Assembly: GCA_016200225.1 (NCBI GenBank)
Contig: JACQFD010000021.1
Span: 62,001-126,000, forward strand
Direction: 5' to 3'
DNA: 64,000 nucleotides
From: Planctomycetota bacterium
Lineage (GTDB): Bacteria; Planctomycetota; UBA1135; JACQFD01
Below, piece after piece: positions 15,946 through 26,295 of this stretch (position 1 is its first letter; each line of letters begins with the position of its first letter). The notes under the pieces are model-generated. The model did no database searches. It had not been told where the DNA came from and saw only the letters and a list, made by a program, of their open reading frames with translations. A program made the position numbers and the translations under genes.

Positions 15946-17589
15946 TCATTTCTCGGGCAACCGGTCGTTCGCCGAACGCAGAATCGACTCGGGGATTTCC
16001 TTAATATCAGCTTTCCACGCGGACGCGGCATTCTTTAGATCATTATCGAAGAGCCGGAGGTCGCGGCAACCGTCGCCCGAGATATAAATAAAATTGCCGG
16101 TGCCCGCGGGCGCCGCGCAATGCCGGATGCGCGCGTTCTTGACTTGCTCGAATACGAGCGCGGAATCCGCGGCGCTGTCGCGCGCCTGTCGCCCCGAAAA
16201 ATCCGCAATGGTAATATTCTCGACGCCGTGCAATTCGAGCGCGCTCTTCCATGCCGCCGAAGCGGGCGCCTCCCATGAAACTTCAACGTTATTTAGTTTA
16301 ATATTCCGCGCGTTCTTCACGGCGAAAGCGCTGCCGGCGGTCGGGTACGGCGCGGTCGGATCGTTTGTCACAACCAGCGAGAATCCGTCAATAGTAATAT
16401 TCTCCAACGGACTGTTCGGATGTCCGTCGATCGAGTTCGTGCCGGCGCCACGCGCAACCACGTTGCGAATCATGATATTACGAATCGAACCCGCGGGCGG
16501 CTCCTTCGCGGGGTTTCCGTTGGGGTCGATTTCGCACCGGCGCTTTATATTAAAATGTATCGGATCGCCCTCGCCCCACCAAAACCAGTCGCGCCGCGTG
16601 CATTCGATGCTCATATTCGAAATCACGACGTCGCTCACATAGCCGCCGTCGAACACCATGAACGCGATTCCGCGATTCGAATTGGTAATTGTACAATTAT
16701 CGATCGCGACGCGCCGCACGCAATTCTGATTGCCGTCGCAGAACTTGATCGCGCTCGACGACGACGTCAGCCTGCAGTTCGTAACTGTAATATCCTCGCA
16801 CGGCCGCGCGGGACCGAACGTATTTGTAGAATAAAAAACGAGCGCGTCGTCGCCGGTCTCGATATTACAATTCGAAATATGCAGATCGCTGCATCCGTCG
16901 GGGTCCACTCCGTCGGCCCACACGCCGTCCATCAGACTCGTGCGGATGTCGAGACCGTCGAGCCAGACGCGGTCGCAACCCCACAAATGCATCGTCCAAC
17001 TCGGCGAACGATATAATTTAAGATCGCGAATGTGAACATCTCTGCATCTTACAAATTGCACGAGATGCCCGACGGAATCCGGTTTCGGAAACGAACGGCG
17101 CAACGATCGCCCGGCCTCGCGCGCGCGCACGAGATTTGGATAAATATAACGATCTTCGATGTCGTTTTCGCGCCATTCGTATTCGGCGCGTCCGTCGATC
17201 AGTCCCCGCCCTTCCAATGTTATATTTTCCGCGTCCTAGGCGTGGAAAAGCGCGTCGACGGGAAATGCTTCTTTTCCTTTCGCCGAAAAAACCGTCGCGC
17301 CGGCTTCGATGCGAACGCACACGCGGCTTCGAATTTCGATTGAACCGCTCGTGTACTCGCCGGACGGAATCACTACAGTTCCGCCGCCCGCGTCCGCGCA
17401 CGCATCGATCGCCCGTTGAATGGCCGCGCGCGCGTCGTCGCTCCGCCGCCCTGTCGCGCCAAAATCGCGAATATTCCAGGTCGAAGCGTCGCGCCGCGGC
17501 GCCGCGACGCACGCGGCGATGCAGGTTAGCGCGAATGCGAGAGTCAAAAGGCGATTCGGAAGCGGCGTGCGGTTCGTTTGCAAGAGCAT
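15946..17589 (-). pseudogene. GH28 polygalacturonase-like gene split by an in-frame amber codon
   Basis: Two open segments in the same frame (17589-17239 and 17235-15946) are separated by a single TAG at 17236-17238. Joined, they encode about 547 residues: a signal peptide (LALTCIAACVAA region), the GH28 opening WNIRDFGATGRRSDDARAAIQ, then LFHA-stop-DAENITLEGRGLIDG, and beta-helix coils including DGVDPDGCSDLHISNCNIETGDDALVF, the GH28 catalytic region. Related proteins often have a tyrosine where the stop lies. The gene is otherwise undamaged for over 1.2 kb after the stop, so this is a recent nonsense change, a sequencing error or readthrough. No alternative start gives a complete catalytic domain with a signal peptide. 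Confidence 0.8.
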
Positions 17590-17757
17590 CATGGTTTGAA
17601 AATCGCAGAATAGCGCCCCGATGTTTCCGCGAATCGAAGGATTTGACAACTCGCCACTTTCTGGTGGAGTATTCAGATCCACGCCTTCCACGTCGAGCGG
17701 CGGATTTTCCCCCGACTGCGACGAATCGACGACCCCCACGCACGAACGCTTACCAAA

Positions 17758-18207
17758 ATGGCAAATATTCACAAAATCGCGATTGCGGCCGCATCATTGT
17801 TATTATTAACATTTTCATCGCGCGCCGCGACGATGACGGCTTCCGGGCCGATGACCGGCACCTGGCTGATCAAGGTTACAAATAAGAATGTTGACTCCAG
17901 TTCGGGCAAATTCACTACAAAAAAGAAATCGTTCAATGCAACGATTACGGACTCGGCGGATGCCGACACTTCGGATCTGAGTTTTTCATTCTTGGACGAT
18001 CAGAGTGTTCCTGTGACGTTGACGGGCAGGCGAATTCACCATTCCTTCTTTTTGCAGTCTCCGTCCGGCGGCCAGGAGTTTACATTTATTTCAGGCAACG
18101 CCGCCGGCAGCCAGGGCACCGCTAAAACGCTAACATTCGCGGGAAGCTCCGTGTCACAGGATTCCATCACCTTCGTGGCGGGAACAGGCAAGAAAACCGG
18201 ACCATAA
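17758..18207 (+). CDS. Small secreted protein, unknown function
   Basis: 149 residues. A signal peptide (IHKIAIAAASLLLLTFSSRA) is followed by a Ser/Thr/Gly-rich, probably all-beta domain containing GTWLIKVTNKNVDSSSGKF, which looks like a small beta-barrel. No family was recognised. It is divergent from the GH28 gene and is followed by a hairpin, so it is probably a single-gene unit. Confidence 0.7.
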   Translation: MANIHKIAIAAASLLLLTFSSRAATMTASGPMTGTWLIKVTNKNVDSSSGKFTTKKKSFNATITDSADADTSDLSFSFLDDQSVPVTLTGRRIHHSFFLQSPSGGQEFTFISGNAAGSQGTAKTLTFAGSSVSQDSITFVAGTGKKTGP

Positions 18208-18234
18208 GGTCTTGAATTGCGAATCGGGCGGAGT

Positions 18235-18255
18235 TTGTCGCCGCGTTGGCGACAA
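18235..18255 (+). terminator. Terminator-like hairpin
   Basis: TTGTCGCC (18235-18242) and GGCGACAA (18248-18255) form a perfect 8-bp stem with loop GCGTT, 27 bases after the stop of the small secreted protein gene. Only a modest T-rich stretch (GTTTTGTT) follows. Confidence 0.5.
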
Positions 18256-18363
18256 TGGCTCGTTTTGTTGACGAATTTCCGTTCTGCAGGTATTCCTATT
18301 TGACTCAAATTCTCGCGCATGCCGCTACGTCGCGACGCGGGGAGCGGGAATTCGAGCAACAAC

Positions 18364-20958
18364 ATGACCCAGCACCTTTGCCGCCCGTACCCTGTCGTTA
18401 GTTCCCTTATTGTTGCGTTTTTGGGGTTTGCATCATTAGCGAACTGCCAAGTCTTTCCGCGCGAACAGCTTGCGACTGGAAGCCTGGCAAGTTCGGTGGC
18501 CGCTGGCGATCTAAACGGCGACGGCAAGCCCGACATCATCGCCGCGAATCAGGCTTCGAATGACATTTCGGTGATGCTTTCGCTCGGGAACGGCAACTTC
18601 GCCGGCGCGGTGAGTACGGTCGTTGGGCATAGTCCGCTCGGAATCGCCGTCGCCGACTTCAATTCCGACGGGCGTCTCGACGTCGCGACGGCAAATTTCA
18701 ATTCCAACACCATCTCCGTTTTATTTGGAAACGGGTCCGGCGGTTTCCTTGCGACGACGACCCTCGCGACGGGACTCGGGCCGCAGTCCATCGCGGTCGG
18801 CGATCTGAATGGCGACGGCAAGACGGACATCGCCGTGGCGAATCTTAATTCTTCGCAAGTATCCTTCTATTTCGGCGACGGATTCGGCGGCTTCGCGGCG
18901 CCGGTGAATCATACAGTTCCGTCGAGCCCGACGTCGCTCGCGATCGGCGATCTTAATATTGACGGGAACGCCGACATCGCCGTCGCCGAGTTTTTTGTAG
19001 GCAACGTCGCGGTGCTCGTCGGAACGGGCGGCGGCGCGTTCGCGCCTCCATTACAATTCACCGTCGGAACGGGTCCGCAAACTGTAGCGATTGGCGATCT
19101 CGACGGCGACGGCTACGGCGACATGGTGACCGCAAATTTCTTATCGAATAATACGAGCGTGCTCCGAGGCGCGTTGAGCGGCAACCCCTCCCCGCTGGCG
19201 ACCTTCGCGGCCGGCCAGAATCCTTATTTTGCATTCGTCGGCGATCTGAACGCCGACGGCAAGCCTGAAATTAGTATTTCAAATTACACTTCGAACAACG
19301 TCACCGTTTATACAAATCTCGGCGGCGGCGCGTTTTCCGCGGGCGTTTCGTTCGATGTTCAATATGGTCCGTTCTCGATCGCCGCCGCGGATTTCAATAA
19401 CGATGGAAAGCGCGACCTCGCGGTTGCTAATTTTGGGTCGAGCACGATTTCTGTATTAATGGGAGACGGCGCCGCCGGATTTCCAAAATCGCCGGTCGTC
19501 GCCGCGGTGCCGGGTTCGGGATCGCTTTTCGCGAGTCTTGCCGATTTGAACGGCAACGGCGCGCCCGATTTGATCACCGGAAATTTCAGCGCGAGCACGA
19601 TCAGCGCATACAACGGAAACGGCAACGGCAGCTTTGGCGCCGGATCGAATTATGCAACCAGTTTGAAGCCGCTCTGGCTTGCGAACGCGGACGTGAACGG
19701 CGACGGGAAAGTCGACGCCGTGACCGCCAACAGCAATGGAAATAACATTTCCGTATTATTAGGAACGGGCGCGGGCACGTTCGGACCGAAAACTAATTAT
19801 AACACCGGCAACAGTCCGCGATGCATCGTGCTCGCGGACTTGAACGGCGACGGAAAAGTCGACGCCGTGACCGCCAATCAATTGGATAATACCATTTCGG
19901 TATTGTTAGGAACGGGCACCGGCGCGTTCCCCGGCTCGACGAATTTCGCCACCGGATCCAACCCTTACACGGTTTGTCTCGCGGATCTCAACTTCGACGG
20001 CAACCTCGACGCGGTGGTCGCTAATTTTGACGACGACAACATTTCTGTAATGTTAGGAAACGGCGACGGCACGTTCGGGCCGCGAACGAACTACGCGACG
20101 GCCGCGTCGCCGCCGTGCGCCGCGATCGGCGACACGGACTTGAACGGCGTTCCCGACGTCGTCGCGTGCAGTTATGACGAAAGCAAAGTCTCGATTTATA
20201 TTAACGACGGCACGAGCGCGCTGGCGGCGCCCGTGAACTATCCCGTCGGCCCCGGACCGCGCAACGTCTCGCTCGGCGACATGAACGGCGACGGCAGAAC
20301 GGATATATTGACCGCCAACCAGGGAACGCTACAAATATACCTCGGCACCGTCACGGTATTGTATGAAAATGGCGCCGGCGGTTACGTCAAAGGCACAAGC
20401 TATTCCGGCGAGAATTTCTGTTATAGCGTCGCGCTCGGAGACATCAATCTCGACGGGCGCAACGACATGGCCGCCGCAAATTACTTTTCGGACAGCGTCT
20501 CGATATTAATAAATCAAGGCGTACTTCCGAATAATATCGCATCGTTCGGCACGGGAACGTCCGGCTGCGCGGGCAGCCTCGGCATCGGCGCGACGACGAC
20601 CCCGAAAGTGAATGCAGCCAATTTCGGATTCACGGCGACCAACGCTCCTCATAATTCACTCGGAATCGCATTGATAACAGATTCCGCCGATTTGATCGGT
20701 TCCGACGAATTCGGCATCGGTCTGAAAATCCACGCGGATCTATTCTTCGCAACGCAGATCCTTTCGCTCGATTTTTATAGCGATGCCACCGGCACTGCGC
20801 TCGCGCCCGCTCCGATTCCTAATAATCCGACGCTCGCCGGCCAGACGTTTATTGCACAAAGCATCTGGCTCGAAGACGGCCGTTTCGGCTTCGACTGCAG
20901 CACCGCGCAATTCCACCTCGTGAGCTCGAAGGGTTTGAGTTTAACGATTCAGCCGTAG
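18364..20958 (+). CDS. Secreted FG-GAP/VCBS repeat protein with shared C-terminal module
   Basis: About 864 residues from the ATG at 18364, with a signal peptide (VVSSLIVAFLGFASLANC). Some thirteen repeats of about 50 residues follow, each with D-x-N-x-D-G-x-x-D calcium-loop motifs (DLNGDGKPDII, DLNGDGKTDIAVAN) alternating with N-x-I-S-V-L-x-G-x-G, forming an integrin-type seven-bladed propeller or two. The last 135 residues are a different module: GTSGCAG, ITDSADLIG, FGIGLKIHADLF, then APIPNNPTLAG and an aromatic/Gln step, recurring in the proteins at 38.8 and 47.9 kb. Extracellular adhesion or polysaccharide binding is likely but unproven. Confidence 0.9.
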   Translation: MTQHLCRPYPVVSSLIVAFLGFASLANCQVFPREQLATGSLASSVAAGDLNGDGKPDIIAANQASNDISVMLSLGNGNFAGAVSTVVGHSPLGIAVADFNSDGRLDVATANFNSNTISVLFGNGSGGFLATTTLATGLGPQSIAVGDLNGDGKTDIAVANLNSSQVSFYFGDGFGGFAAPVNHTVPSSPTSLAIGDLNIDGNADIAVAEFFVGNVAVLVGTGGGAFAPPLQFTVGTGPQTVAIGDLDGDGYGDMVTANFLSNNTSVLRGALSGNPSPLATFAAGQNPYFAFVGDLNADGKPEISISNYTSNNVTVYTNLGGGAFSAGVSFDVQYGPFSIAAADFNNDGKRDLAVANFGSSTISVLMGDGAAGFPKSPVVAAVPGSGSLFASLADLNGNGAPDLITGNFSASTISAYNGNGNGSFGAGSNYATSLKPLWLANADVNGDGKVDAVTANSNGNNISVLLGTGAGTFGPKTNYNTGNSPRCIVLADLNGDGKVDAVTANQLDNTISVLLGTGTGAFPGSTNFATGSNPYTVCLADLNFDGNLDAVVANFDDDNISVMLGNGDGTFGPRTNYATAASPPCAAIGDTDLNGVPDVVACSYDESKVSIYINDGTSALAAPVNYPVGPGPRNVSLGDMNGDGRTDILTANQGTLQIYLGTVTVLYENGAGGYVKGTSYSGENFCYSVALGDINLDGRNDMAAANYFSDSVSILINQGVLPNNIASFGTGTSGCAGSLGIGATTTPKVNAANFGFTATNAPHNSLGIALITDSADLIGSDEFGIGLKIHADLFFATQILSLDFYSDATGTALAPAPIPNNPTLAGQTFIAQSIWLEDGRFGFDCSTAQFHLVSSKGLSLTIQP

Positions 20959-20969
20959 CATCGACGATT

Positions 20970-20987
20970 GCGCGCGCTCCCGCGCGC
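20970..20987. terminator. GC hairpin between convergent genes
   Basis: GCGCGCG (20970-20976) and CGCGCGC (20981-20987) pair around CTCC between the FG-GAP gene and the convergent CPBP gene. There is no T-run, so it may be a stabilising or Rho-assisted 3' end rather than an intrinsic terminator. Confidence 0.4.
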
Positions 20988-20990
20988 CGA

Positions 20991-21956
20991 TTAGTAATAA
21001 ATTACAATTATGGTATTGTAAGTAAAATGCACGAGCATTCCCGGAAGCAGGCTGTCGCTGCGGTCGCGCAAGAATCCTAAATAAACGCCGAGGGCCGCCT
21101 GAAACGGCAATCCGGGTTGAAGTCCGTGGGCGACAGCAAATGCCGTCGCCGCGATGAGGAGCCCTTGATTCTTACCAAAAATCGCCTGCATCCGCCCGTG
21201 CATGAGGCCTCGAAATGCCAATTCTTCGAATATCGCGGGACAAACGCCGATGCAAAAAACGGTCATCGGAACACCGAGACTCTTGCGAAGAGAATTGAAT
21301 TCCCCGCCCTTTTCGCGCGCGAGCGATTCGATTAAATATGAATATACGATTGCGAGCGCCGCGCCGCCTGCCGCGCTTGCGAATCCCTCGATAAAATAAC
21401 TAATTTTTGCCGCTTTCAGCCCGTTCAACATGTATACGGATCCGAACGCGCCGATCGCAAGAATTACAAAACTTGAGAGGAGGCTCGCGGCCGGCATCAG
21501 CTGGGCGCGCAGTTCCCCGGTCGCGAAAAGGAATACGCCCAGCATCGGTCCCACGAACGCTATCATTAATAATACGAGCTCGATGATAGTGCGGTCGTTC
21601 CAACGCATCTGTTCGTCGACCGACGCGTCGGCAAGCGCTCCCGGAGCATGATATGCATTCAGACGGGTCGGCGCGGGACGCCTCGGCGCCATGGCCGGGA
21701 GGCGGGACACGTGCGCGGGAAGCTCCAATTCCATCGAGCCGGAATTTGACGCCCCCGCGGGGACGGCGACTTGAATCCACGCGTCGCAAGTACAACGAAG
21801 TCGGAATCCTGCGAGATCGACGTGGACGCGCCACGCCCGCCCGCAGGCCGAACAGCGTGAATCTAACGATTCCTCAGATGTTAGTTTCGAACCCGGAGGC
21901 CAGGCGAGCGGGCCCTGCCCGCCGATTGGCGCCGGAGAGTCGGCGGCATCGCCCAT
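20991..21956 (-). CDS. CPBP-family intramembrane protease with N-terminal zinc-ribbon-like segment
   Basis: 321 residues. The C-terminal half has several membrane helices and the three CPBP (Abi) motifs: EELAFRGLMHG (EExxxR), FAVAHG (FxxxH) and HFTYN (HxxxN). Family members cleave substrates inside the membrane in prenyl-protein processing or stress and bacteriocin immunity. The N-terminus has CSACGRAWRVHVDLAG and CTCD, a likely zinc ribbon. It is the last gene of a three-gene operon; its start is one base after the preceding stop. Confidence 0.88.
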   Translation of the reverse strand: MGDAADSPAPIGGQGPLAWPPGSKLTSEESLDSRCSACGRAWRVHVDLAGFRLRCTCDAWIQVAVPAGASNSGSMELELPAHVSRLPAMAPRRPAPTRLNAYHAPGALADASVDEQMRWNDRTIIELVLLMIAFVGPMLGVFLFATGELRAQLMPAASLLSSFVILAIGAFGSVYMLNGLKAAKISYFIEGFASAAGGAALAIVYSYLIESLAREKGGEFNSLRKSLGVPMTVFCIGVCPAIFEELAFRGLMHGRMQAIFGKNQGLLIAATAFAVAHGLQPGLPFQAALGVYLGFLRDRSDSLLPGMLVHFTYNTIIVIYY

Positions 21957-21957
21957 A

Positions 21958-22881
21958 CTAACGATGTTTCCGCCCCGCGTCGAGCCCGATCACGAGTCTG
22001 CGGGCGGCCATGCGCCCGTGCAGCGTCGCGGCGTCCGCGATTTCGTCTTTTGTTAGTAATTCGCGGAGCGAGACCTCGGTCGATTCCAGGACGTCCCCCT
22101 CCAGGGTCTCCAATCGTAAATAAATATTATTTCCGCTCGTTACCGCGGCGGCGGCGGCGATGCCGACCGGTGAACTCGCGGCGGCCGAAAAGGAGCCCGA
22201 CTGTTCGCGCGTCCGCGGATAATCGCGACCCCGGCGCAGGATAATTGTATATTCCCCCCACGAATCTTTAACTTCGGCGTCGATAATATTCAGAAACGGA
22301 CCCGGGTCGATTATTAACGAACGCGACGCGGCCGAGAAGGCGCGATCGACCCAGCCGCTCTGCCACGCGGCCAGCCCGAACGCCGTCATGGTCAAAACGC
22401 CAATGATAATGATCCGGCCCCAAGGCACGGGTTCGCGCGGCGCGAATCCCGTTTGCGAAACGCGCGAAAGGTCCGACGGTTCCGGCGGCCGGACTCGGGA
22501 AAGACATGCGATTTCTCCTCCGCGAATATCAAATAACGATTCGCGCACCTCGTCCTCGAAAACCTCGGTGCATCGGAGCGTCGATTCGAATTGACGAATA
22601 TTAGGAATTAATACAAGAATCCGATTCAACGATCCGACGAATTGTTCGCGGCAATCGCCGACGATCCGGGCGCCCATGATGACTCGGTCGGATAACATAA
22701 ACGACATTCGGGACCCTTCGGTTTCGATCTGTAACTCGGCCCCGCCCTCCCCGTTCAATCGATCGACGGCGGCGCGGATCGCATCATAATTAGCAAGTGG
22801 GCCCTGGAGCAGTCCATCAAACCAAACAAATCGGGGGCGCTTTAAAGTCGCGGAGTTCTCCCGCGGATTATCGTTATGCAT
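21958..22881 (-). CDS. Single-pass membrane protein, unknown function
   Basis: 307 residues. A soluble N-terminal part of about 165 residues, one transmembrane helix (GRIIIIGVLTMTAFGLAAW, about 168-187), then a C-terminal beta-rich domain of about 120 residues. No family was recognised. It overlaps the preceding GYF_2-protein gene by eight bases and abuts the CPBP gene, so it is part of the same transcript and its role is likely linked to them. Confidence 0.75.
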   Translation of the reverse strand: MHNDNPRENSATLKRPRFVWFDGLLQGPLANYDAIRAAVDRLNGEGGAELQIETEGSRMSFMLSDRVIMGARIVGDCREQFVGSLNRILVLIPNIRQFESTLRCTEVFEDEVRESLFDIRGGEIACLSRVRPPEPSDLSRVSQTGFAPREPVPWGRIIIIGVLTMTAFGLAAWQSGWVDRAFSAASRSLIIDPGPFLNIIDAEVKDSWGEYTIILRRGRDYPRTREQSGSFSAAASSPVGIAAAAAVTSGNNIYLRLETLEGDVLESTEVSLRELLTKDEIADAATLHGRMAARRLVIGLDAGRKHR

Positions 22882-23446
22882 CGAGAATGCTCCTCAGTCC
22901 GGAAACGTCCTGAACGCGCATCCAATTATTCATTTCGGACGTCTTTACATAATTCTCCGCGCGAAATTCGCCCGATTGCCATAACAATTGAAATTCGCGA
23001 AACGGGAGCGGGCCGTGCTTTCCGGTTTCATTCATAAAAAACCATTTCTTATTCAAGAGATCCGCGGCGTCGACGGTTGCATTCGCCGCCGGACTCGTTT
23101 CTGCCCCTCCGTCCGTCAACAACGCATCGCTTCTCTCGGACGTATCGACACGGAGCGCGCGATCGTGAACTTTCAACCGCGCCTCGATTTCGGCATGTTT
23201 ACGACTGGCCGCCTCGCGGTTCATCCGCACCTCCTCGCGCAGTTTGCGATTCTCTTTGAGCATACGGTTCTTCTCGGCCTCCAGTTTCTTAAGATCGGGA
23301 ATTACCAATAAAACGATCAACCCGATGCATGCAAAGAAAAAACCGATAAAGAACCACCCGACCGGACTCCGCCCGCGACCGTGAGCGATGAATGCGCACA
23401 GCGTGCCGATCACGGCAGGGGCGATCAAATTAACGATTACTTCCAT
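22874..23446 (-). CDS. Membrane protein with coiled coil and GYF_2 domain
   Basis: 190 residues. Two hydrophobic helices at the N-terminus (VIGTLCAFIAHG, GWFFIGFFFACIGLIVLLVI), a charged coiled coil (LKKLEAEKNRMLKENRKL), a linker, and a C-terminal domain WFFMNETGKHGPLPFREFQLL with VKTSEMNNWMRVQDV. That is the GYF_2 fold, thought to bind proline-rich partners. First gene of the operon running to 20991. Confidence 0.85.
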   Translation of the reverse strand: MEVIVNLIAPAVIGTLCAFIAHGRGRSPVGWFFIGFFFACIGLIVLLVIPDLKKLEAEKNRMLKENRKLREEVRMNREAASRKHAEIEARLKVHDRALRVDTSERSDALLTDGGAETSPAANATVDAADLLNKKWFFMNETGKHGPLPFREFQLLWQSGEFRAENYVKTSEMNNWMRVQDVSGLRSILDA

Positions 23447-23635
23447 ATTAATAGATTCGCGGCTCCTTTACTGAAGTCGACAAATTTTGTAATTCCATTG
23501 AATTTTCAGATTCGAATTCGATCGCGCGGACGCGTGTCGCCAACCTATCGATTCTGTAGGCCCGCGACCGGATTCGCCATTCGAAAAAGAGCCGCGGGCG
23601 GTCGAAGCGCGCCAGACGGACGCGCATTCACTACA

Positions 23636-24115
23636 ATGGCGCGCATGTGGACACCATCCATTTCCATTTGGGAACTCATCGTTCGCAGCGTGATCGTTTA
23701 CGCATTCCTCGTCGGGCTGTTGCGCATCACGGGAAAGCGGCAAGTCGGCCAGTTGTCGCCGTTCGATCTCGTATTGTTACTTGTCTTGTCGAACGCCGTT
23801 CAGAATTCGATGAACGCGGGCGATAACTCGCTCACGGGGGGCCTCATTTCGGCCGCGACGCTCATTTGTATTAATTATTGCGTCGGTTTTGCAACATTTC
23901 GAAATAAACATTTGGAGGCGCTCGTCGAAGGGCGCCCCCAAATTCTCGTTCATAACGGTTCGATTCATCAGGACGCCCTGACGCGAACGAAGATTACACA
24001 TCACGAACTTAATGTAGCGTTGCGGCAGGCCGGATTGAACGCCATGGACGAGGTCCACGTCGCGCTGCTCGAAAACAACGGATCCATCACGATTACTCCT
24101 CATAAGAAACCGTGA
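23636..24115 (+). CDS. DUF421/YetF-family membrane protein
   Basis: About 159 residues from the ATG at 23636; a second ATG is at 23645. Three N-terminal membrane helices are followed by a cytoplasmic domain. RITGKRQVGQLSPFDLVLLLVLSNAVQNSMN is the signature of the YetF/DUF421 family, and VHNGSIHQDALTRTKITHHELNVALRQAG is its soluble part. Function in the family is unclear, although Bacillus members have been linked to stress and spore physiology. The gene is divergent from the GYF_2 operon. Confidence 0.9.
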   Translation: MARMWTPSISIWELIVRSVIVYAFLVGLLRITGKRQVGQLSPFDLVLLLVLSNAVQNSMNAGDNSLTGGLISAATLICINYCVGFATFRNKHLEALVEGRPQILVHNGSIHQDALTRTKITHHELNVALRQAGLNAMDEVHVALLENNGSITITPHKKP

Positions 24116-24174
24116 GCCGATGCGCGCACGGCGCGCGAACGAACGTCGGCGCGTCGATGGCGCCGCGATTCGTA

Positions 24175-24705
24175 TTATTTATTGCCGTCCTTGCCTTTCT
24201 TTTCTTTTTCGCTCTTCTCGCGGTTGTCGATTCTCGCCTTGAGTTTCTGCGCGACGCCCATGCCCCACTTCTGTCCCGCCGCGATCGAATCTTGCATCAA
24301 TTGGGGCATGACTGTTATTAGTTTGCGGCCGGCGGCCGATTCGTAAAATCGGACGAGTTCTCTCACTTCGTCGCGGGACAGATATTTTGCATAAATTGGG
24401 ACGACGAGATCCGTCAGCTCGTTGGTGTCGATTTCCGCGATGAATTGATCGAAGAAATCGTCGGCGAGGCCCGGAGAGCTCGTTTTGAACGAAGAGACTA
24501 ATTGTTGCATCATCTGTTTCGCCATTCCCGCGGACCCCGTCACTTCCATCAGTTTGTGAATTTCGGCGATTTTTTCCTTATCGTCGACGGCCGGCTCCGA
24601 CTGCGCGGGCGCCGGAGGATTTTGAACTCCCGCTGAGCGGCTCCAAATGCCAAAATTGGTAATTGTTACAATACTGAACATGCACAATAAGAGCTTGGAT
24701 TTCAT
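24175..24705 (-). CDS. DUF2059 secreted protein
   Basis: 176 residues with a signal-like N-terminus (LLLCMFSIVTITNFGIW). The body, EIHKLMEVTGSAGMAKQMM through VVPIYAKYLSRDEVRELVRFYESAAGRKLI, is the DUF2059 helical fold, a common periplasmic protein of unknown role. The C-terminus is a lysine/glutamate tail. It sits convergent to the YetF-like gene. Confidence 0.88.
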   Translation of the reverse strand: MKSKLLLCMFSIVTITNFGIWSRSAGVQNPPAPAQSEPAVDDKEKIAEIHKLMEVTGSAGMAKQMMQQLVSSFKTSSPGLADDFFDQFIAEIDTNELTDLVVPIYAKYLSRDEVRELVRFYESAAGRKLITVMPQLMQDSIAAGQKWGMGVAQKLKARIDNREKSEKEKKGKDGNK

Positions 24706-24747
24706 TATTATGTTCCGGACGGATTATTTGTATTGCGGTGAAATGGG

Positions 24748-26295
24748 TTACAGGGGAATGTTGCCGTGTTTCTTGGGAGGATTCTGTTCGCGCTTGTTCT
24801 TTAATAATTCGAGCGCGGCGATCAAACGCGGGCGCGTCGACGACGGTTCGATCACGTCGTCGATGTAACCGCGCCCGGCGGCATGATACGGATGCGCGAA
24901 TTTATCGCGATACTCCGCGATCTTCTTCGCCTCCTCGGCCTTCGGATCGGCGGCCGCGGCGATTTCGCGCCGAAAGATAATTTTAGCGGCCCCTTCCGCG
25001 CCCATGACGGCGATCTCGGCCGACGGCCACGCGAGATTGAGGTCGGCTCGGATGTGTTTGCTCGCCATGACGTCGTACGCGCCGCCGTAGGCCTTTCGCG
25101 TGATCACCGTCAGTTTTGGAACTGTAGCTTCACAATACGCATATAACAATTTTGCGCCGTGGCGGATGATGCCGGCGTGTTCCTGCGCGGTTCCCGGGAG
25201 AAATCCGGGGACGTCCTCGAACGTTATGATTGGGATATTGAATGCGTCGCAAAAACGCACGAATCGGCCCGCTTTGACCGACGCGTCGATGTCGAGGCAG
25301 CCCGCGAGATGCGCCGGTTGATTTGCAATAATTCCCGCGGCGCGGCCGCCAAGACGCGCGAAACCGATTATAATATTTCGCGCGAAATCCCGCTGCACTT
25401 CCATGAATCTGGCGTTGTCGACGATCAAACGAATCGCTTCTTTCATATCATAGGGTTTCGCCGAATCGGACGGAACGAGCGAGTCGAGACGCGCCTCGCG
25501 CCGCAGAGGGTCGTCGTCGGTTGCTACAAATGGCGGATCCTCGAGATTGTTCAGCGGAAGATAACTTAACAATTCGCGCACCTGAGCGAGGCACTCGCGG
25601 TCGTCGCGCGCGACGAAGTGCGCGACGCCGGATTTTTCCGCGTGGACGGACGCGCCGCCGAGCTGCTCGGATGTTACAGATTCGTGCGTGACCGCCTTCA
25701 CGACGTCGGGACCGGTTATATGTAAATATGACGTTCTTTCCGCCATGAATACAAAATCGGTCAGCGCGGGCGAGTATACGGCTCCGCCCGCGCAGGGGCC
25801 GAGAATGCATGAAATCTGTGGAATGACGCCCGACGCGAGCGTGTTTCTTAAGAATATGTCGGCGTATCCGCCGAGCGACACGACGCCCTCCTGAATGCGC
25901 GCGCCGCCCGAATCGCAAAGACCGATCACCGGCACGCCGGTTTTCATGGCCTGGTCGAGAATCTTACAAATCTTCGCGGCATGCGCCTCCGAGAGCGACC
26001 CGCCAAATACTGTAAAATCCTGCGAAAATACATATATCGGCCGGCCGTCGATGCGCGCGTGGCCGGTCACGACGCCGTCGCCTTGAAACTTCTGTTGTTC
26101 CATTCCGAAGTCCGCGCAGCGATGCGTGACGAAACGATCGAGTTCGACGAACGATCCGTCGTCGACGAGGAACTGCACGCGTTCGCGGGCGGTGAGTTTT
26201 CCTTTCGCGTGCTGCGCGGCGATGCGGTCGGCGCCGCCGCCCTGCTCGGACTCGCGACGCAACCGCTCCAGCCGTTCGATAGGCGATTCTGTCAT
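24748..26295 (-). CDS. Acyl-CoA carboxylase carboxyltransferase (beta) subunit, PccB type
   Basis: About 515 residues from the ATG at 26295 (an upstream in-frame start at 26337 is possible). The chain is full length: [68 protein letters not shown] and the C-terminal [26 protein letters not shown] are the expected biotin- and acyl-CoA-binding parts. It transfers a carboxyl group from biotin to propionyl- or related acyl-CoA. No biotin carboxylase/BCCP gene is next to it, so the alpha subunit must be elsewhere. Divergent from metF. Confidence 0.93.
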   Translation of the reverse strand: MTESPIERLERLRRESEQGGGADRIAAQHAKGKLTARERVQFLVDDGSFVELDRFVTHRCADFGMEQQKFQGDGVVTGHARIDGRPIYVFSQDFTVFGGSLSEAHAAKICKILDQAMKTGVPVIGLCDSGGARIQEGVVSLGGYADIFLRNTLASGVIPQISCILGPCAGGAVYSPALTDFVFMAERTSYLHITGPDVVKAVTHESVTSEQLGGASVHAEKSGVAHFVARDDRECLAQVRELLSYLPLNNLEDPPFVATDDDPLRREARLDSLVPSDSAKPYDMKEAIRLIVDNARFMEVQRDFARNIIIGFARLGGRAAGIIANQPAHLAGCLDIDASVKAGRFVRFCDAFNIPIITFEDVPGFLPGTAQEHAGIIRHGAKLLYAYCEATVPKLTVITRKAYGGAYDVMASKHIRADLNLAWPSAEIAVMGAEGAAKIIFRREIAAAADPKAEEAKKIAEYRDKFAHPYHAAGRGYIDDVIEPSSTRPRLIAALELLKNKREQNPPKKHGNIPL

